Positions 38,186-48,300 of a stretch of 64,000 bases of DNA are shown piece by piece. The stretch is from Tranzscheliella williamsii (Eukaryota > Basidiomycota > Ustilaginomycetes > Ustilaginales > Ustilaginaceae). The notes under the pieces were generated by a model, which was not told the origin of the DNA, ran no database searches, and saw nothing but the letters and a program-made list of their open reading frames with translations. Made by a program: the position numbers and the translations under genes. Where the stretch lies: assembly GCA_023212725.1 (NCBI GenBank), contig JALBYF010000032.1, positions 144,012 to 208,011 of the forward strand. Direction: 5' to 3'. How positions within the stretch are numbered: position 1 is the first letter of the stretch; the number at the start of each line of letters is the position of its first letter.

Positions 38186-39862
38186 ATGCCCGTCCAGTAC
38201 TCCGCTAACGGAGCCGGCAGCGATGGTATTCCGAACGGTGCCGGCCGAGCCAATGGCTTCCACGGCCACGGCCCTGTGCATTTGGACGATGGAGCAACGG
38301 GCCGGAGGCCCAATATTCTCTTCGTGATGGCGGATCAGCTAGCGGCGCCACAGCTGCGCATGTACAACCCAAAGTCGCAGATCTTGACGCCAAATCTCGA
38401 CAAGCTCGCCGAGAGTTCCGTCGTGCTCGACTCGGCGTATTGCAACTCGCCACTGTGCGCGCCGTCGCGCATGGCCCTCGTCACTGGCCAGTTGCCCTCC
38501 AAGATTGGAGCGTACGACAACGCGTCGTCTATCAGCTCCGACACTCCCACCTATGCGCACTACCTCCGCTCGGCCGGCTACGAGACCGTCCTGGCAGGCA
38601 AGATGCATTTCATTGGCGATCAGCTCCACGGTTTTGAGAAGCGGCTCACCGCCGATATCTACCCCGCCGACTACGGCTGGGCCGTTAACTGGGACAAGCC
38701 TGACGAGCGTCTCGAGTGGTACCACAACGCTTCCAGCATCCTCCAAGCAGGGCCCTGCGTCCGTAGCAACCAGATGGACTATGACGAAGAGGTCCTCTAC
38801 AAGTCCAAACAATTTCTCTACGACTACGTTCGCCAAGGTGACGACGCCCGCCCCTTCGCCATGACCGTCAGCTTCACTCACCCGCACGATCCTTACACCA
38901 TCGAAAAGGAGTACTGGGACCTCTACGAGGACGTGGACATCGACCTGCCCGAGGTTGAGATTCATCCCGACCGTCAGGATCCGCACTCCAAGCGTCTTCG
39001 GCACGTCTGCGATCTCGAGGGCCGCGAGTTCACGCGCGAACAGATTAAGCGAGCCAAACGCGCCTACTACGGCTCCGTCTCGTATGTCGATGCCAAGATC
39101 GGCCAGCTGCTCTCGACGCTGGACAAGTGCGGGCTGCGAGACGACACAATCATCGTCTTCAGCGGCGATCACGGTGACATGCTCGGCGAGCGCTCGCTCT
39201 GGTACAAGATGAGTTACTTTGAGAGCTCGGTGCGGGTGCCGCTGCTCTTCCACTACCCGCGCCGCTTTGCGCCGCGGCGCGTCGGTGCGAATGTTTCAAC
39301 GCTGGATCTGCTGCCGACATTCTGCGATCTGGTGGACGTGCCGCTGCTCAAGGAGTTGCCGCTGGACGGCGTCTCGATGCTCCCGCATCTGCTCGGCCAC
39401 GCAGGGCACGACACGGTCATCGCCGAGTACATGGGCGAAGGCACCGTCGCCCCCATCTGCATGATTCGTCGCGGGCCGTGGAAGTACATCACCTGCCCTG
39501 TCGACCCGCCCCAGCTTTTCAACCTCGAGCATGACCCCAAAGAGCTTGTTAATCTCGCGACCCACAACGCCGCCCACGACCCTCCCACCCGCGCCGTGCT
39601 CGAAGCCTTCACCGCCGAGGCGCGCATGCGCTGGGACATGCAGAAGCTCACCGACGAGGTCCTCCTTGTCCAGCGCCGCCGCCGCTTCGTCCACGGCAGC
39701 CTCAAACAGGGCGCCTGGACCTCCTGGGACTACCAGGTGCCCCAAAACACTCAAAACATGTATATCCGCTCCCATCTCGAGCTCGACGACCTCGAGCGGA
39801 AGGCCCGCTTTCCCCCCGTCGACGAGCATGGCAGGTCCCTCTCCGTGAAACGTATCTCCTAG
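38186..39862 (+). CDS. Choline sulfatase
   Basis: This 558-residue, intronless protein hydrolyses choline-O-sulfate to choline and sulfate, releasing sulfur and a betaine precursor. The alkaline-phosphatase-like fold begins with RRPNILFVMADQL (metal-binding Asp). The sulfatase signature CAPSRMALVTG has Cys91, the residue converted to formylglycine in many sulfatases. Further family motifs are AGKMHFIG (catalytic Lys/His), TVSFTHPHDPY and FSGDHGDMLGERSLWYKMS (second metal Asp and active Lys). The tail WDYQVPQNTQNMYIRS is characteristic of choline sulfatases. The N-terminal 40 residues are a glycine-rich extension without a signal peptide, so a cytosolic location is likely. Transporter genes lie nearby, but no direct choline-sulfate permease is identified. 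Confidence 0.92.
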   Translation: MPVQYSANGAGSDGIPNGAGRANGFHGHGPVHLDDGATGRRPNILFVMADQLAAPQLRMYNPKSQILTPNLDKLAESSVVLDSAYCNSPLCAPSRMALVTGQLPSKIGAYDNASSISSDTPTYAHYLRSAGYETVLAGKMHFIGDQLHGFEKRLTADIYPADYGWAVNWDKPDERLEWYHNASSILQAGPCVRSNQMDYDEEVLYKSKQFLYDYVRQGDDARPFAMTVSFTHPHDPYTIEKEYWDLYEDVDIDLPEVEIHPDRQDPHSKRLRHVCDLEGREFTREQIKRAKRAYYGSVSYVDAKIGQLLSTLDKCGLRDDTIIVFSGDHGDMLGERSLWYKMSYFESSVRVPLLFHYPRRFAPRRVGANVSTLDLLPTFCDLVDVPLLKELPLDGVSMLPHLLGHAGHDTVIAEYMGEGTVAPICMIRRGPWKYITCPVDPPQLFNLEHDPKELVNLATHNAAHDPPTRAVLEAFTAEARMRWDMQKLTDEVLLVQRRRRFVHGSLKQGAWTSWDYQVPQNTQNMYIRSHLELDDLERKARFPPVDEHGRSLSVKRIS

Positions 39863-39983
39863 CCTGCGCCTCCCCATCTAGACACGCATTATACCCCTAT
39901 GCAAGCCGTTCTGTAATTATCAACTCTACATATACACACGTACCAAACAGATTTCTCCGTGTGTCCGGGCTGCACCACCGGTA

Positions 39984-41084
39984 TCAGCCCGCGTTGCCAT
40001 TCGTAATGCTGCCATCCTCGCCGCTGGCGGCGTCTTGTGGATCGGTTTCTGCCGTACCTTTGGCGGCGAAGAACGAATTGGCATTTTGCTGGAGCTGCCG
40101 CGCCGCATCGACCTCGCAAAGGCCGAAGCGGAGGGCGAAATACTGGACGCCTTCGTAGAGGATGGCCGGCATCTGTCGGACGGTGTGGAAGTCGCTTTCC
40201 AGCAGGGCTCTGGCGAGGGGGACGGTGGCGAGGCACTGGTTCTGGACGAACTGCTTGCGATTGATGGTGGAGGAGAAGCCAAAGTAGACGTTGGGGTGGG
40301 ATTTGGCGATGGTTTTGACGACGTTGTTATCGAGGGTGGATGAGTGGATGGAGATGCGCACGGCGCCGAAGGCGGTGGGGTCTGCGTTGCGGAGCGAGTT
40401 GAGGAGGTCGACGGTGAGGCCTGCGGCCTGGACGGAGTGGAGGGAGATAGCGCGGCGGAATGCGATGGCGACGTCGAGCTGTGCGCGCAGCACGGCGAGT
40501 TGATGGGCGGGGGGTGTTTTGAGTTTGGTGAGTTTTGGGCCCGGTGTGGGGGTGCCCGCAGGGTCGTAGTTCCACCATCGGCGCGGGATGCGGAACGCGC
40601 GGTCCAGGCCCACCTCCCCCAGCAGCGCGTGCGGGAACCGCCGGAACCTCTCGCGCAGCTCCTCGACCACATCCACCAGCGACACCGGCTCCGGCAGCTC
40701 GTCCCAGATCTCTTCCACCTCGCCAGCCCCCCCAAACAGCGCCCGGTAGTGTTCCTCCTTGCTTGGCGCCGGACGGTCCAGCGACAGCTGGTGTGCAAAC
40801 CACGGATGCCATCCAAAGCAAGGCACCACCTTCTCGCCGCTCCGCTCGGCAAGCTCAGCAACAATCCGCTGATCCCGCGCATTTGTGGACATGCAGACCA
40901 CCCGCCCCACCGCCGCCGCCTCAACCTCCCGCGACAGCGCATCGCAGCTCGACGGGCCGTACGCCACCGGGTCATCGCTAGCATGGCAGTGCGTGTCCAC
41001 CAGCAGCGACGCTACGGCTTCGGGCGGCTCAGGCCCGGTTTTCGTCGCCCCTTCCTCCGTCGTGTCCTTGTATTCCGCCGACAT
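39984..41084 (-). CDS. TatD-family metal-dependent hydrolase, Scn1 (Cut9-interacting) type
   Basis: This 366-residue protein starts at ATG 41084; nine further upstream codons are open but begin with TTG. The TIM-barrel metal motifs are in order: VDTHCHASD, FGWHPWF, ALLGEVGLD, RRAISLHSVQ, and LLESDFH (the usual ETD is ESD here). The C-terminal NANSFFA helix is typical. The fungal subgroup is named after fission-yeast Scn1, which interacts with the anaphase-promoting-complex subunit Cut9; TatD proteins elsewhere have DNase activity. The 3' end is 121 bp from that of choline sulfatase, which converges on it. Metal residues look complete, so it is probably active, substrate unknown. Confidence 0.88.
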   Translation of the reverse strand: MSAEYKDTTEEGATKTGPEPPEAVASLLVDTHCHASDDPVAYGPSSCDALSREVEAAAVGRVVCMSTNARDQRIVAELAERSGEKVVPCFGWHPWFAHQLSLDRPAPSKEEHYRALFGGAGEVEEIWDELPEPVSLVDVVEELRERFRRFPHALLGEVGLDRAFRIPRRWWNYDPAGTPTPGPKLTKLKTPPAHQLAVLRAQLDVAIAFRRAISLHSVQAAGLTVDLLNSLRNADPTAFGAVRISIHSSTLDNNVVKTIAKSHPNVYFGFSSTINRKQFVQNQCLATVPLARALLESDFHTVRQMPAILYEGVQYFALRFGLCEVDAARQLQQNANSFFAAKGTAETDPQDAASGEDGSITNGNAG

Positions 41085-41366
41085 CGTTGTGCCTATCGAT
41101 GTTGGAAGCAAGTCTGCTCAAACTCTGATGCACGATAAGTCGATGACATATGCAGGCTTCCTACAACCACCCAAAATGGACCTCCACATTCGGCAAATCG
41201 CGGCACGGATCGGGCAGCCGATGATGGCCGATGATCTTCCACGATCCCATCGTCACAAAGCCCATGAACAAAAGGTACGCTTGTGATTTGGTATTGGCAG
41301 TGGTGACTGAGCATGAACATGATAGCGGCATCAACTCAATGGGTGTAGGAGACAATGGCTCATGAC

Positions 41367-43085
41367 TCATGCCTGCGTCAAGGGATTGGCAGCGTCGTTT
41401 TGCGCTTTCCAAAGAGCGATCTTCTCTTTCCTTACTTTGAGACTCTTTTGGACGTTGAATCCGCCATCGAGCGTGGTTCGTACTTCTTCGAGAGATAATA
41501 GCGAAGTCTCGGGGTATAGGAAGTAGATCATGATAAGGAAGAGAAGCGTGAGCCCAGCATAGAACCCGAAAGCGCCCGAGGGGGTGATGGCATCCATCAG
41601 ACTCAGGAAGGTTGACGAGATGACGAGGTTTCCGGCCCAGTTGGCCGCAGTGCCGATCGATGTGCCAACCATCCGCGTCTCGGTGGAGAAGAATTCGCCT
41701 TGCTGCCACGGCACATTCCCGAGCCCGGTGGCGTAGGAAGCCACGTAGAAGACCATAAAGACCAACATGGCCGAGGTGAGCGACTCGGGATAGGGGTAGC
41801 CCTCCGTTAGACGTTGCCCTGTAGGCTCGAGCATTTTGTAAAAGATCCCGGCGGTGCAGACCAAAAAGATGATGACACAGGGCATCGTTGCGAGCAAAAA
41901 GCGTCGTCGGCCGAATCTATCGATGTACTTGAGCGGAATAAAGGTGAATAGGAAGTTGGCCCCACTGATGACAAGACCTGTCGCAGTGGGATTTTGAAGT
42001 CCAGCGCTCTTGAAGATGCTTGAAGAGAAGTACATGAGTGAATTGAAACCGCACAGCTGCTGAGCGACAAGGACCATGGAGACAAGGAAAACAGCTCGGC
42101 GCGTTGGGACATCGGTCCAGACCAGGGCGATTTTCCTTGCCAAGGGGAAGTTTTCCACCTGGATGTGTCTCTTAAGGACTTTGACTTTGTCGTCGATCTG
42201 CTTTGGAGTGGCCATGGGATAGATGCGCGTCAATGCGCGATGTGCTTCTTCCACACGATCCTGCTTGACCAGGTAACGAGGAGACTCAGACATAAAGAAA
42301 TGGATGCCGACGATCTGCACAATAGGTGGGAAAGCACCTAGAGCGATAATCCATCGCCAGCCGGATGAAACGTTGTTGAAAGCGGCACCTATGGCGTAGG
42401 CAATAACTTGGCCTCCTGTGACGGCAATGGAGTTGAGGCAGGTCAAACGACCGCGTGCCTTAGCGGGTGCCAGTTCCTGGATATATACCGGGACGATTTG
42501 GGCAGCAGCGCCGACACCGAAACCCATGATGAAGCGTCCAGGGATCATAGTCCATTTGGCGTTTGCCGAAGCCTGCACGATGGCACCGACGATAAACAAA
42601 ATATCGCAAATGACAAGAGTCCACTTCCTTCCGATCTTGTCCGCGACAATGCCTGCACCGAGGGCCGAGATGATCGCTCCGACGGTGAGCGCAGATGTAA
42701 TGAACTCCTTATTACCATTGGTCAAAGGCTGATTGTCCAGGTCAGTGCCGACCTGAACTAGAACGGTAGAGATGGCGCCGGTATCATACCCGAACAGCAA
42801 ACCTCCGATGGTAGCAAAGAAAGTGAGGCCCCACAGGTAGGTGCTGTTCCGCTCCCCCTGGCCTGCAGCCTCGATAGCAGCTTCGTTCAGAACCTGATCT
42901 AGCTCAGCGGCGTCGATAACACCCTCCGTGGAGACCACAGAACGTGTAGCCAGAGTCACGTGGTCTAGACGCGGCACATCGTCCTTTGAAGACTTGGCAT
43001 CCGTAGAGTCGCAGTGCTCGTCGTTGGAAGCAAGAGAAGCTGACTTTTCCTCAGGCGAGGTGAGAGAAGGTGCTTTGGCGACCAT
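41367..43085 (-). CDS. MFS sugar transporter, myo-inositol (Itr1-like) type
   Basis: This 572-residue protein has about 95 cytosolic N-terminal residues and 12 predicted membrane helices. Sugar-porter motifs are GYDTGAIS in helix 1, DKIGRKW after helix 2, PGRFIMGFGVG, PESPRYLV-type (MSESPRYLV) in the central loop, AQQLCGFNS in helix 7, DRFGRR, and the final YPETSLLSLEEV. The pair NVPWQQGEFF and TSIGTAANWAGN before and in helices 10-11 is characteristic of proton/myo-inositol symporters rather than hexose carriers. It would import inositol for phosphoinositide synthesis or as carbon source. A TATA-like box lies 138 bp upstream. No adjacent inositol-metabolic gene is present. Confidence 0.88.
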   Translation of the reverse strand: MVAKAPSLTSPEEKSASLASNDEHCDSTDAKSSKDDVPRLDHVTLATRSVVSTEGVIDAAELDQVLNEAAIEAAGQGERNSTYLWGLTFFATIGGLLFGYDTGAISTVLVQVGTDLDNQPLTNGNKEFITSALTVGAIISALGAGIVADKIGRKWTLVICDILFIVGAIVQASANAKWTMIPGRFIMGFGVGAAAQIVPVYIQELAPAKARGRLTCLNSIAVTGGQVIAYAIGAAFNNVSSGWRWIIALGAFPPIVQIVGIHFFMSESPRYLVKQDRVEEAHRALTRIYPMATPKQIDDKVKVLKRHIQVENFPLARKIALVWTDVPTRRAVFLVSMVLVAQQLCGFNSLMYFSSSIFKSAGLQNPTATGLVISGANFLFTFIPLKYIDRFGRRRFLLATMPCVIIFLVCTAGIFYKMLEPTGQRLTEGYPYPESLTSAMLVFMVFYVASYATGLGNVPWQQGEFFSTETRMVGTSIGTAANWAGNLVISSTFLSLMDAITPSGAFGFYAGLTLLFLIMIYFLYPETSLLSLEEVRTTLDGGFNVQKSLKVRKEKIALWKAQNDAANPLTQA

Positions 43086-43222
43086 GACAACCTACGTCTG
43101 TGGAACCACACGCAGGCTTGAAGGCAAGGCGGTAAAGCGTCAAAATGATTTGACTCGTGCTGAATGCTAGAGAGACGTTGAGGAGATGGATTCCGATGAA
43201 GATTCCTGGCTATCGATGCCAG

Positions 43223-43228
43223 CTTATA
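43223..43228 (-). promoter_or_regulatory. TATA-like box of the inositol-type transporter
   Basis: On the minus strand TATAAG lies 138 bp before the ATG at 43085. Confidence 0.5.
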
Positions 43229-44065
43229 TGCCGTGAGATGCGTACAGGGGGCGTGAAAGGAACGGATGTCGGTCCGAGGTTGAGAGAGAGAGACCTTAAT
43301 AGGAGGAAAGGAGTCAATGAGCGAGGAAGCACCTTCTATCCATCAGAGGGGATCGGTGAGGCTCCTCACGCGTGCCACATGACAACTGTGACTACTAGGG
43401 GGGCCCTTTGGCATTTTGGCTAGAGAACTGTCTCGCTTGTTCCATCCGCGTTGCCTCCGCGTTGCCTCTGCCAATTCTACTCTTCGGGAAATTTCTATCG
43501 AAGGAAGCCGGCAAATTTACACCATTTCAAGCTCAGCCTTGGCCGCGTATTCAACGCTCACGACTCGGCTGGCTTGTTCTGCTCGACTGCCTGTTGCGAC
43601 AATGCGAAGAACAGGAGCGGGTCACGCTCTTCTACTAATATGTAGTAAGTCGCTTTTTACTCGGTGCCTTGGATCGACTTGCACTTCCCGACGCCGGCGC
43701 TTGGCGGCCTTCTGGAAGACCTTAACGGAGCGGAAAAGGCCCGCTGTTTCCCTCGAAATCAGTGTCCCGCAGTGCGGCTTCCTGAGCAGTCAGAAACAGA
43801 AGGAAAAAAAATTTCCGTTACAGCTTGCTTGTGAGACGTGCCGCACGAGAGAAAGACGTGAGCTTGCCAGAAATCCAAAAATCGCAAGTCGCGGACGCTT
43901 TCGGGCAAAATATGGCTATGGCAAGGGGTCATCGCTGATGATGATGGCGTTGTTCTCAGTAGAGCCCTAGTTGCGACCTCCCTGGAGGATTGCGGGGAAG
44001 TAGATCGGCCATGTGTGCCAGTGTGGGGGGCATGAATCGAAATGACCGGTCTCGTTGTTCAGCAT

Positions 44066-44086
44066 AGTCACAGTCACAGTCACAGT
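44066..44086 (+). repeat. AGTCAC hexamer repeat
   Basis: Three and a half copies of AGTCAC occur in a row. The reverse form is found near 18537-18555 and a degenerate one near 11968-11990, always outside genes. Confidence 0.75.
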
Positions 44087-45324
44087 GGGTAGTGTGGAAG
44101 GATATGCAAGACCTAAGATCTCATTCGGTGCTTGGACGAGGCTATTTCTCACCGAGCGGACAATCGACGGTGTCCAAGGCAGAGACACTGACGCGCCATT
44201 CGGAGCCGACTTTCTAAACGAATGTAACATTGCTTCTTTTTGAGATCTGGCTTAATAACTCAGGATCTAGCCATCGACCCACTGAGTAGACGCTGGATTG
44301 AGGTACCGCCATCCATGCCCTTACGTAGATATGGATAGATGTGGCGCTTCGCAAGAGATCAGTCTTCCCTGACGACAACTATCGCCAATAATCAAGTCTC
44401 TCCGGCGACAGTCAATCTACGATATTGCACTTGCCTTGAGAAGCATGCTGATTGATCGAGCTGTCCCACGCGAGCCTCCTCGCATCGGGCTCTGTCATTT
44501 GCTGGCACCTCACCATCCACCTTCCCTTCTACGCGCTTCGTATTGTGGAAAGGCGCAAGTAGATGACTACAGCAAGTCGCATCGACCTCGCAGCCGTTGA
44601 GAAGAACCCCATTCTAACGTTGAGATTAGGCCGTATTGCCCGAGCCGGTTCAACCTTGCGTTCGAGATTATCGAAGCTGTAAGCTTCTATATGGAGTTCA
44701 ACACGGTCTATAGTACTAAAAACGCCCATTTGATTCATTACGGGTACGGATTTAAACTGGATTGCGAGGCACAGTGTCAGTTGTCTGAGTCGCGCGCGGG
44801 TCCCAGACGCGCCCGATCGGCTTCCCTAACGCGCAGTCAGATCCCAGATCTGCTGTAACGTATACCCCAAAATCGACGGGTTCACGGGTCCTGGCTCTGG
44901 CTTGTCTGCTTGCTTCTGTCAGTCGACCCTCTCCATGCAACGACCAGCACGCTCCGTCCAATCCCCGCCCTACAGCACTCAGACACGGACCCTAACCGCG
45001 AGGCTATCGCAAGCACACTAGAGCGTGGATATCGTCGTCCATTACTCTTCCTCTTTGGCGTCTTGGTTAGTTTTGGTAGCCATTGCCGTAACTACGGCGA
45101 ACTTCTCAGCCTGGATCTTTATCACTTCCATCAGCTTGCCTCTCCATCAAGACTCTTGACACTGCTGTGCTCTTCTCTTGCTTCGACAACGGTTCGCGCA
45201 GTTTTACAGCATCATATCGCCACTACACCTTGGACTGAATCCTAGCGGTCCGACAACCAACATTGCAGAGCCGCTGCCATAGCCCCGATCAAACCACAGT
45301 GTTGATCGCTGCGTAGGCGATCCG

Positions 45325-48300
45325 TTGATTGCAGCCCTGTCATCTCCTTCCTCAGCTCCATCTTTCCCAAAGACGTCTCGTGACAGAGCTCCATCTACAT
45401 CTTCTCGCAGTTTTTCCCCTCACATTACAGCTTCGCCACAAAATCGAAGGCCGTCGTTTAGTCAGCAGCTGCTTTCGGTCCCGGGCGCTGGGGCGCGTGA
45501 TCGCCTCTCCAGCCCGTCCGTCAGCTCGCTAACTAATGACCTTCAACCACGGCGTGGCTCCAGGTCTTCCATCCTCGCCTCAGCTTCCGAGGCCGGCTCT
45601 CCCTCCGACAAAGCTTCAATCCGTTCAGCTAGCAGCATCTCGCGTGCCGGCCCGTCAACCCCACGTACCAGCGCCAAATCACCATCTCTCTCCCATGCTG
45701 AGTCTTCAGAACGAGCTGCATCGCCGGTCTCGTTCTACTCCACTTTCGAGGCGGTTGCGCTGTCTCCTAGGTCGTCGTGCGCCAGTAGCATTCCGTCTGA
45801 GCCCCAAGCCAGCCCTTCAGTAACCCGCAATCGTCCCAGTTCCAGTAGCGTTCGGGCTTCCCACGTCGACAACGCTGGCACAGCGTCTTCGTCTCCTACC
45901 ACTTCGCCTCGAGCCCAAGCACCTACCTACTCTCCTCCCTCTACCTCTCTTTCTCCGTATACGTGGAAACAGGCACGGACTCATGACTCACAAATCCACA
46001 ATCGCACCGACGGCTCTGTAGAGCCATCACGGCTTTCGTTATCGAACAGTCATCACTCGCCACCGCCCCTCCACTCGGTTCACAAAGAGACAGCGGCAAA
46101 CATGGAACGGTCAAAAGTACAAAGGCTGATAGGCCAGTTGGAAGCGAAAGCACCCTCCCGCAATATCGAAAGTTTGGCGCCGACCGGGAGGGCGCCTGCC
46201 ATCTCTGCCTCAAGGTCCGCCAACGCTCTGCAGCAAAACGTTACAAGCCGCGGCGGTGCGCCTTCACGTCCCAGATCACGAAGCAGCGCCTCGGAGCACC
46301 CGTCCGTGACAGCAACCGGTAACGCAAACTCGTTCACCTCGCCAGAATTTGCTTCAGCGTACTCAGCAAATACGCAGTCGGCGGTTGCAGGTGAAAAGAA
46401 GCTTACCGCTGCTGCCTCGAAGGTCAGCCTTCGCACCAGACTGTTCGGGGCCAAAGGCTCAAAGGGTTCATCCCCGTCCTCATCTTCTATCGACACAACA
46501 AAAGATACTCCATCGCCTAACTCGGGTGTATTTCCTACGTCGATCCATTCCCAAGGCTCACAGAGTGATGTCATCACCTCAGAACCCGGGGAGGCTCTGT
46601 ATTCCGGACAAGAACCACCTTCTCCAAGCATAGCCGAGACGGCCTCGGTTCATAGTCGCGACACAGAACAGGAGCAGGACGACTTCTACAATGACGGCAC
46701 TCGGTCAGAAACGCATGGAAGCCGCAAATCAAGCTCGGCCTCCGCTCTTCTTCGCAAAACGATTCGCTTCAAGGACAAGACTGTATTCCTTCGGAACCGT
46801 CCGTCGGCGTCGTCAATAGCTTCGGATGCGCCACCATCTGCTGCTCTTTCTTCCCCGCCGAGTGACACAATTGCCTCTTTCAACACGAGCAATGGGGGTA
46901 CAAAGCAGATTCATTATAAGCAGATCAGCGGCCGAAGGGGCCACCAGTATCATGCCCACGGAATGGACCATGACGGTGGTCGCCCAACTAATGAGGTTGA
47001 ATCCCTTGAAGCTCAACTCGGATCTACTTCAAGAGTGCATAGACCAGCGAGCATTCAAGCGACGTCCGTGCATTCCCACGATACTGTTCCGCCGCAACCA
47101 TCAGTAGATTTCCGTGTGCGTGCTGAAGAATCCGTGCTTAAGCATAGCACCAGCGTCTCGGAGGCTTCCAGGCGTCCAGCGCTTGGGCAACGGAATAGCA
47201 CGAGCAGCATCCATTCCAAGAGGCTTAGCGATAGGGAAACTGGTATCCAGCCCAATATACCGAGGAGCAGCAGTCTGCATAGCCAGGGGTTGAGCATGAA
47301 GCATCCACCCGAACATGGCGATACGCCTGTTCCCGCTTCTATCGCCTCCTCCGACCCTACGACGCCGAGCCAGCCAACAGTTTCGAATAGGCGCTCGCGA
47401 TCCAGTTATGCCAGCGCATTTTCTCCGCAGATTCAGCCCAGGACCACTAGCTCACCAGTCAATTCTCCTGGTCGGCGCCCCACGACGAGCCAGGCCGATA
47501 TTTCTCCGGCTCTGTCACAAGGCAGTATACCACGGTCCAGCGCTAAAGGCAGCCGGCCTAGGACGGCTGACAGCGCACATGGCTACTCAAACTCCTTCTC
47601 CAGTCTTCGTGACATGCTCATGGTGGCTACAGCCATCTCCGAAGAGGGCGCTATCTATCATTCACCCGACAGCGTATCATCACCCCGCTTTCGTCAAGTC
47701 TCTGGGCGCACAGCGGCTGTCAAACTGACAGGCTCGCCCGTCGATTTTGCGAAGCCAGGTCTTCCACCCAAAAATCCACTTCGAAACAAAAAGCCAACTG
47801 CCATTCCCGAGCTTGTTCCGTCGTTGCTTGGTCCGCACATCACCGGCACTAACTCGGACGACGCATCCGAGCGACAATCCACAGCGGGGCAGCAAAGTGA
47901 TTCCAACACGCTCTCGTCACCCGCACTGGTGGAGTATGCTACCCCCATGTCGCATCCAGAACCTCTTCCTGTTTTGGCACCTGCTGACGATTACTTTCGG
48001 TCCGTGACTAGCAATGCAAGATCCGACGGAAGGCTCGACCTTTCGCCTGGAAACCAGACATCTCCTCTTACAGAAGATCCCACGCCAGAGGCCCATAGGG
48101 TATCGCCGCTTCCTACCCCTTCCTCTCCAACAATCGAGTCGAGGCATGGCAGGGCAACGAGCGATGGGACAGTCTCAGTGGCACCTCCCCCCTCGCTAGC
48201 TGACCCAGCTGGCAGTACAACTTCCCTCATCTCCGAATCTTCGACCAAGAAGAAAAGAGACGGCGGCAACAAGATTCTATCATTCGCTCGAGACCTTGCC

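Larger units (their letters stand above)
43086..45282. other. Large intergenic region, no gene supported
   Basis: 2.2 kb between diverging genes (inositol transporter, Rho GEF). Open frames such as 43416-43970 (plus) have no recognisable domain and unnatural composition. A hexamer repeat is listed at 44066. The 5' exon of the Rho GEF probably lies in the right-hand part. Confidence 0.5.

Noticed and set aside
43416..43970. 184-codon plus-strand frame between inositol transporter and Rho GEF
   Set aside because: No recognisable domain, and alternative frames are open over the same stretch. Not supported as a gene.
33975..44660. Isolated GTTCGA strings that resemble a tRNA B box (for example near 33989 and 44647)
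   Set aside because: No A box or cloverleaf can be folded around them.
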